From NCBI GenBank assembly GCA_020026035.1, contig JAHHRC010000053.1:1-8872 (forward strand): DNA of 8,872 nt, in the 5' to 3' direction. Of the stretch, positions 8,601 to 8,872 are shown piece after piece. Under the pieces are notes generated by a model that saw nothing but the letters and a program-made list of their open reading frames with translations, was not told the origin of the DNA and ran no database searches. This DNA is from Erysipelotrichaceae bacterium (GTDB lineage: Bacteria > Bacillota_I > Bacilli_A > Erysipelotrichales > Erysipelotrichaceae). Within the stretch, counting starts at the first letter, position 1, and each line of letters starts with the position of its first letter. The translations under genes were made by a program, and so were the position numbers.

Positions 8601-8872
8601 ATGGGAAAGACTTGGGATGCGTGCGTAAAACAATTCATGAACTCAGAAATGTATAAGAACATTGATGATGACGAAAGAGAAAAGATCCTAAAGCAGATTC
8701 AAAACTTTGCAACGGATACAGGCGAGGATGAGTACTTTAAGAGCATTCCTTTGGGAAGTGTTATGAATACTACAAACAAGAACTGTACACAGGCTATGGA
8801 AAAGTATGGACTTGGTGCATATCAATTCTTTAGTTTGAATAACATTCAAGGAACGAAAGACCACGAAACAGG
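2607..8872 (+). CDS. Giant phage polyvalent protein, likely internal/ejected virion protein (3' end outside window)
   Basis: One frame stays open from ATG 2607 to the window edge: 2088 complete codons with no stop and no frame change on reading through. In order: a short basic start (KKGGGREQ); a Gln/Arg/Glu/Ala coiled coil (about 33-182); a basic helical region; a Gly/Ala-rich hydrophobic segment (405-434); an acidic 'GLEVATE ... GEATEEYVNE' region (456-489); a second Gly/Ala hydrophobic segment (521-539); long soluble helical regions, including another coiled coil at about 867-930; VAGQTLRMARR (1227-1237); a MLFHLPTHLRNIVGN segment (1325-1339); and an LPD38-like region from about 1665, with QPFVQTPVNVFRR (1676-1688) and TPFMSDKLEPKIDRYTGEE (1902-1920). 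The last motifs are ones I know from very large Bacillota phage and mobile-element proteins carrying large-polyvalent-protein domains. I saw no HExxH, transglycosylase or polymerase motif. The first cysteine is residue 1721. Its size, position after the virion-like gene and internal hydrophobic stretches fit an ejected inner-capsid protein, which is inference. A tape-measure role is possible but less favoured. Confidence 0.88.
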   Translation, partial: MKSRVTGMRITKKGGGREQSIAPRNTPKPRREDRSAQQAQRVQAQRQQAQRQQAERVQAERAAKQAQQAQQAQERQRVAEQKRADAERRKQEQRRQVEERRRQDAERKRVEQQRKREELTRRAVESQQAIESKKRQQKEAQKQQANAINKTNKLEIERKRNEDKARMREEKRRQQELAKRKTVVRNDKDAYNKPINDKKAYKNATRESLQSKRSKEMNKYRGVTREELQKAAKKKKSDVSLAKQTGDLLKITGQGAVDFADQTSKFLSVATAKDRQRQAKNIVEREKGIVKHDGFIDAIQDKAEALGAKMYKALGQEDIYKTLKKKEREALEQNVYGGKKLEDMLSKSELDALTTYKNLPWKKSIDKATKELTEGNIYNPATATSTKNRVIGNVARNLGNQGTRMLTGALLTGGLAPGTGSLVAMTPGAYGQSAMDSLEKGYSMKQAKGKALYDTGLEVATEKLIGDLPFGTPTFKNIAGEATEEYVNERLSPYGEMFYGKSFGDITKDNMIWKGDNLKNALVAGAYGGLGAMAQGAVAHPVQSYNMVKNDVQNVVNATKAYNQFNDSLKQTQTKPPVPFVESEASRDWTKAEDIQKVEEYLKANPLQDTQLIDDKGLELLNAMEHHRQMNQPTELTPTTDDRDIGRAKFAKGYGDKLQALEQQKRKIPLDVDTAGEQLMEGLAERGAELTDEQLGQVLEWIKQEQVNQARKDANFNFDNLSASENRYLNRKAKGLAKLSDMPTFNTQEGLQNIQDELMRETHGGKLPSTYAMQNKQRLDSYKQAVENMELNQWENVYDDKSAPSNAIRNELKNAAEDTLGGIVPSKHGITKENVERYRDALNGKYEHKTSEWFAQHSTDEVSMELSDLQQKQQMTEQRMAEVAKEYGEDSVEYLNVADEWQDNQLQIHMAETELKAREERSHLKPKANTFNGMEVHPMAQSIVEAVKAQVDVKPNSPEERLTQKTVEKALPKIEVQETAREVLSDENVVEEVKKIVASDLFDESKMTGHEAIRDAVAEKGYDRTHIIETFKNIQDDPDTPEDLKKFFAKAVEENELGLSNQTLNLAELANGASQFINANGYEQSKAFAQAVANQTSVFDNVLHGSIEQMALNGKKWYQTKEQVIDNVYKALDVNTQSLFYELKKYATNSARDVNKLYDQTVNKLAKDGYTVRNVEGNFTILDAQGNDVSNRFGESINQLSSQYEAYNYYLNDILNFQATISQTTSVAGQTLRMARRSHEESTAYQAKLMHEEVNAINAEIQKQKMPFAKKDIKVKLNDELMAKFMSAENAIEQARIKEEIQRDLAAQMPPTLRGWYDQTRYTSMLFHLPTHLRNIVGNELMGGMFNVKDGVRYLYEKTLDAQGKIGHDSFDIHNPEHQKINREVTDMLYTPDLGGLELSGLMKQNKVVQDYGEWLRSGKDKQTFFEQKGYEGRLLKDLVKNDASNLDEFNLINDSKQHKYLANRITSMLINDGIQAVDSEHGYKLMDSNGNEVDANDYINKAYNNVAAQVIADDDVRSAKESNLKRYDQFVDNLYELKDAERAVTGDTKFKLHHGAKQYVNHWGNNWAFGRMMGKIAEFNGNALNEMDIRALKPRYKKNLARALNAQGYDVDGENLVKNGRKLTQQEQDMVVDKLHDKALEEAKQATFHDASVVANAINNMMNVPVFGGALSVIQPFVQTPVNVFRRGFEFSPVGLVKSMTQYTELVNNGEGDKAINEICKGLTGTGVALIGALLQNQGLLDIDLGDEDEGKEANRLIARLFGYKNINVKVGEYQVDIANIQPSVIPLAFGAWTMKEVNNGIDTDALEEDPIKFACEALGAMMQPFMYASFMSGITELAQDMARHPDNPGGAGIQSFVGTAVSQMLPQAFAAFNRVIDDKQRETYSTNFTQGLKNQVMRKTPFMSDKLEPKIDRYTGEEMVNNGGDSTLSRAAYNMFSIVPITKKADEPELEELLRVYGHSKENGILPNQVDFKSMLTNDKIDYKLTPEERTRVNKVMGKTWDACVKQFMNSEMYKNIDDDEREKILKQIQNFATDTGEDEYFKSIPLGSVMNTTNKNCTQAMEKYGLGAYQFFSLNNIQGTKDHET
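2703..3152 (+). other. Region coding for a ~150-residue Q/R/E/A coiled coil
   Basis: Residues 33-182 of the giant protein are almost only Gln, Arg, Glu, Ala and Lys, with no Gly or Pro and few large hydrophobics. This implies one long charged helix or coiled coil. The DNA reads as imperfect CAA-GCA-CAA-CGT-like repeats. Such stretches also produce long stop-free antisense frames, which should not be taken as genes. The role is probably oligomerisation or an extended rod, which is inference. Confidence 0.75.
7599..8366 (+). other. LPD38-like domain region in the giant protein
   Basis: Residues about 1665-1920 contain VPVFGG, then QPFVQTPVNVFRR with a following SP (1693-1694), two hydrophobic helices around TGTGVALIGALL and PSVIPLAFGAW, and finally TPFMSDKLEPKIDRYTGEE. 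The 'PF..TP.N..RR....SP' pattern and the later 'P(F)(M/L)S..L.PK.D..G' turn match my memory of the large polyvalent protein-associated domain LPD38 of phage and conjugative-element proteins. The biochemical role of that domain is not known to me. Exact borders are approximate. Confidence 0.6.

Noticed and set aside
2607..8872. Tape-measure protein as the identity of the giant gene.
   Set aside because: It comes after the lysis genes rather than between tail tube and distal tail genes, and its recognisable motifs match polyvalent/inner-virion proteins better. Not fully excluded.
2607..8872. A zinc protease (HExxH) or a recognisable glycosyl hydrolase centre in the giant protein.
   Set aside because: Reading the translation I found no HExxH and no GH25, transglycosylase or NlpC/P60-like active-site pattern in the part visible.

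Overview
The window is a gene-dense stretch of a tailed bacteriophage or prophage infecting a low-GC Gram-positive host, most likely a Bacillota bacterium. Four things support this: a signal-less GH25 muramidase, two small membrane proteins of the kind found in Gram-positive phage lysis cassettes, strong purine-rich Shine-Dalgarno (SD) sites before every gene, and AT-leaning codon use. All genes are on the + strand with gaps of 1 to about 19 bases, all completed genes end in TAA, and I see no internal terminator or promoter. The window therefore looks like part of one late operon.

Bases 1-40 hold the tail end of an upstream gene whose frame cannot be settled. Bases 41-1329 are a lysis cassette: a GH25 endolysin (41-721), a membrane-anchored coiled-coil protein (725-1072) and a small three-helix holin candidate (1075-1329). 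Bases 1331-2587 encode a 418-residue low-complexity protein. It has an Arg/Gly start, a long Pro-Gln-Lys repeat tract, a Gly-Tyr tract and an alpha-helical C-terminal half with the motif RGLLESGAGRQ. I read it as a virion-associated protein, without family certainty.

From 2607 to the end of the window (8872) there is one uninterrupted reading frame of at least 2088 codons that continues past the edge. Its product begins with about 150 residues of Gln/Arg/Glu/Ala-rich coiled coil and continues through Gly-rich hydrophobic segments. It then carries signatures I associate with the giant 'large polyvalent' proteins of Bacillota phages: a GQTLR motif, a THLRNIVGN motif and a QPFVQTPVNVFRR...SP segment resembling the LPD38 domain. 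The likely role is an internal or ejected virion protein, by analogy with T7 gp16-type proteins. That is inference.

Three sequence-level features stand out. The 418-residue protein has no cysteine, and neither do the first 1720 residues of the giant protein. By eye, all four G+C-only tetranucleotide palindromes (GGCC, CCGG, GCGC, CGCG) are absent from the entire window, and GATC occurs only about seven times, which suggests restriction-site avoidance. No RNA genes, CRISPR arrays, insertion sequences, integrase or attachment sites were seen.
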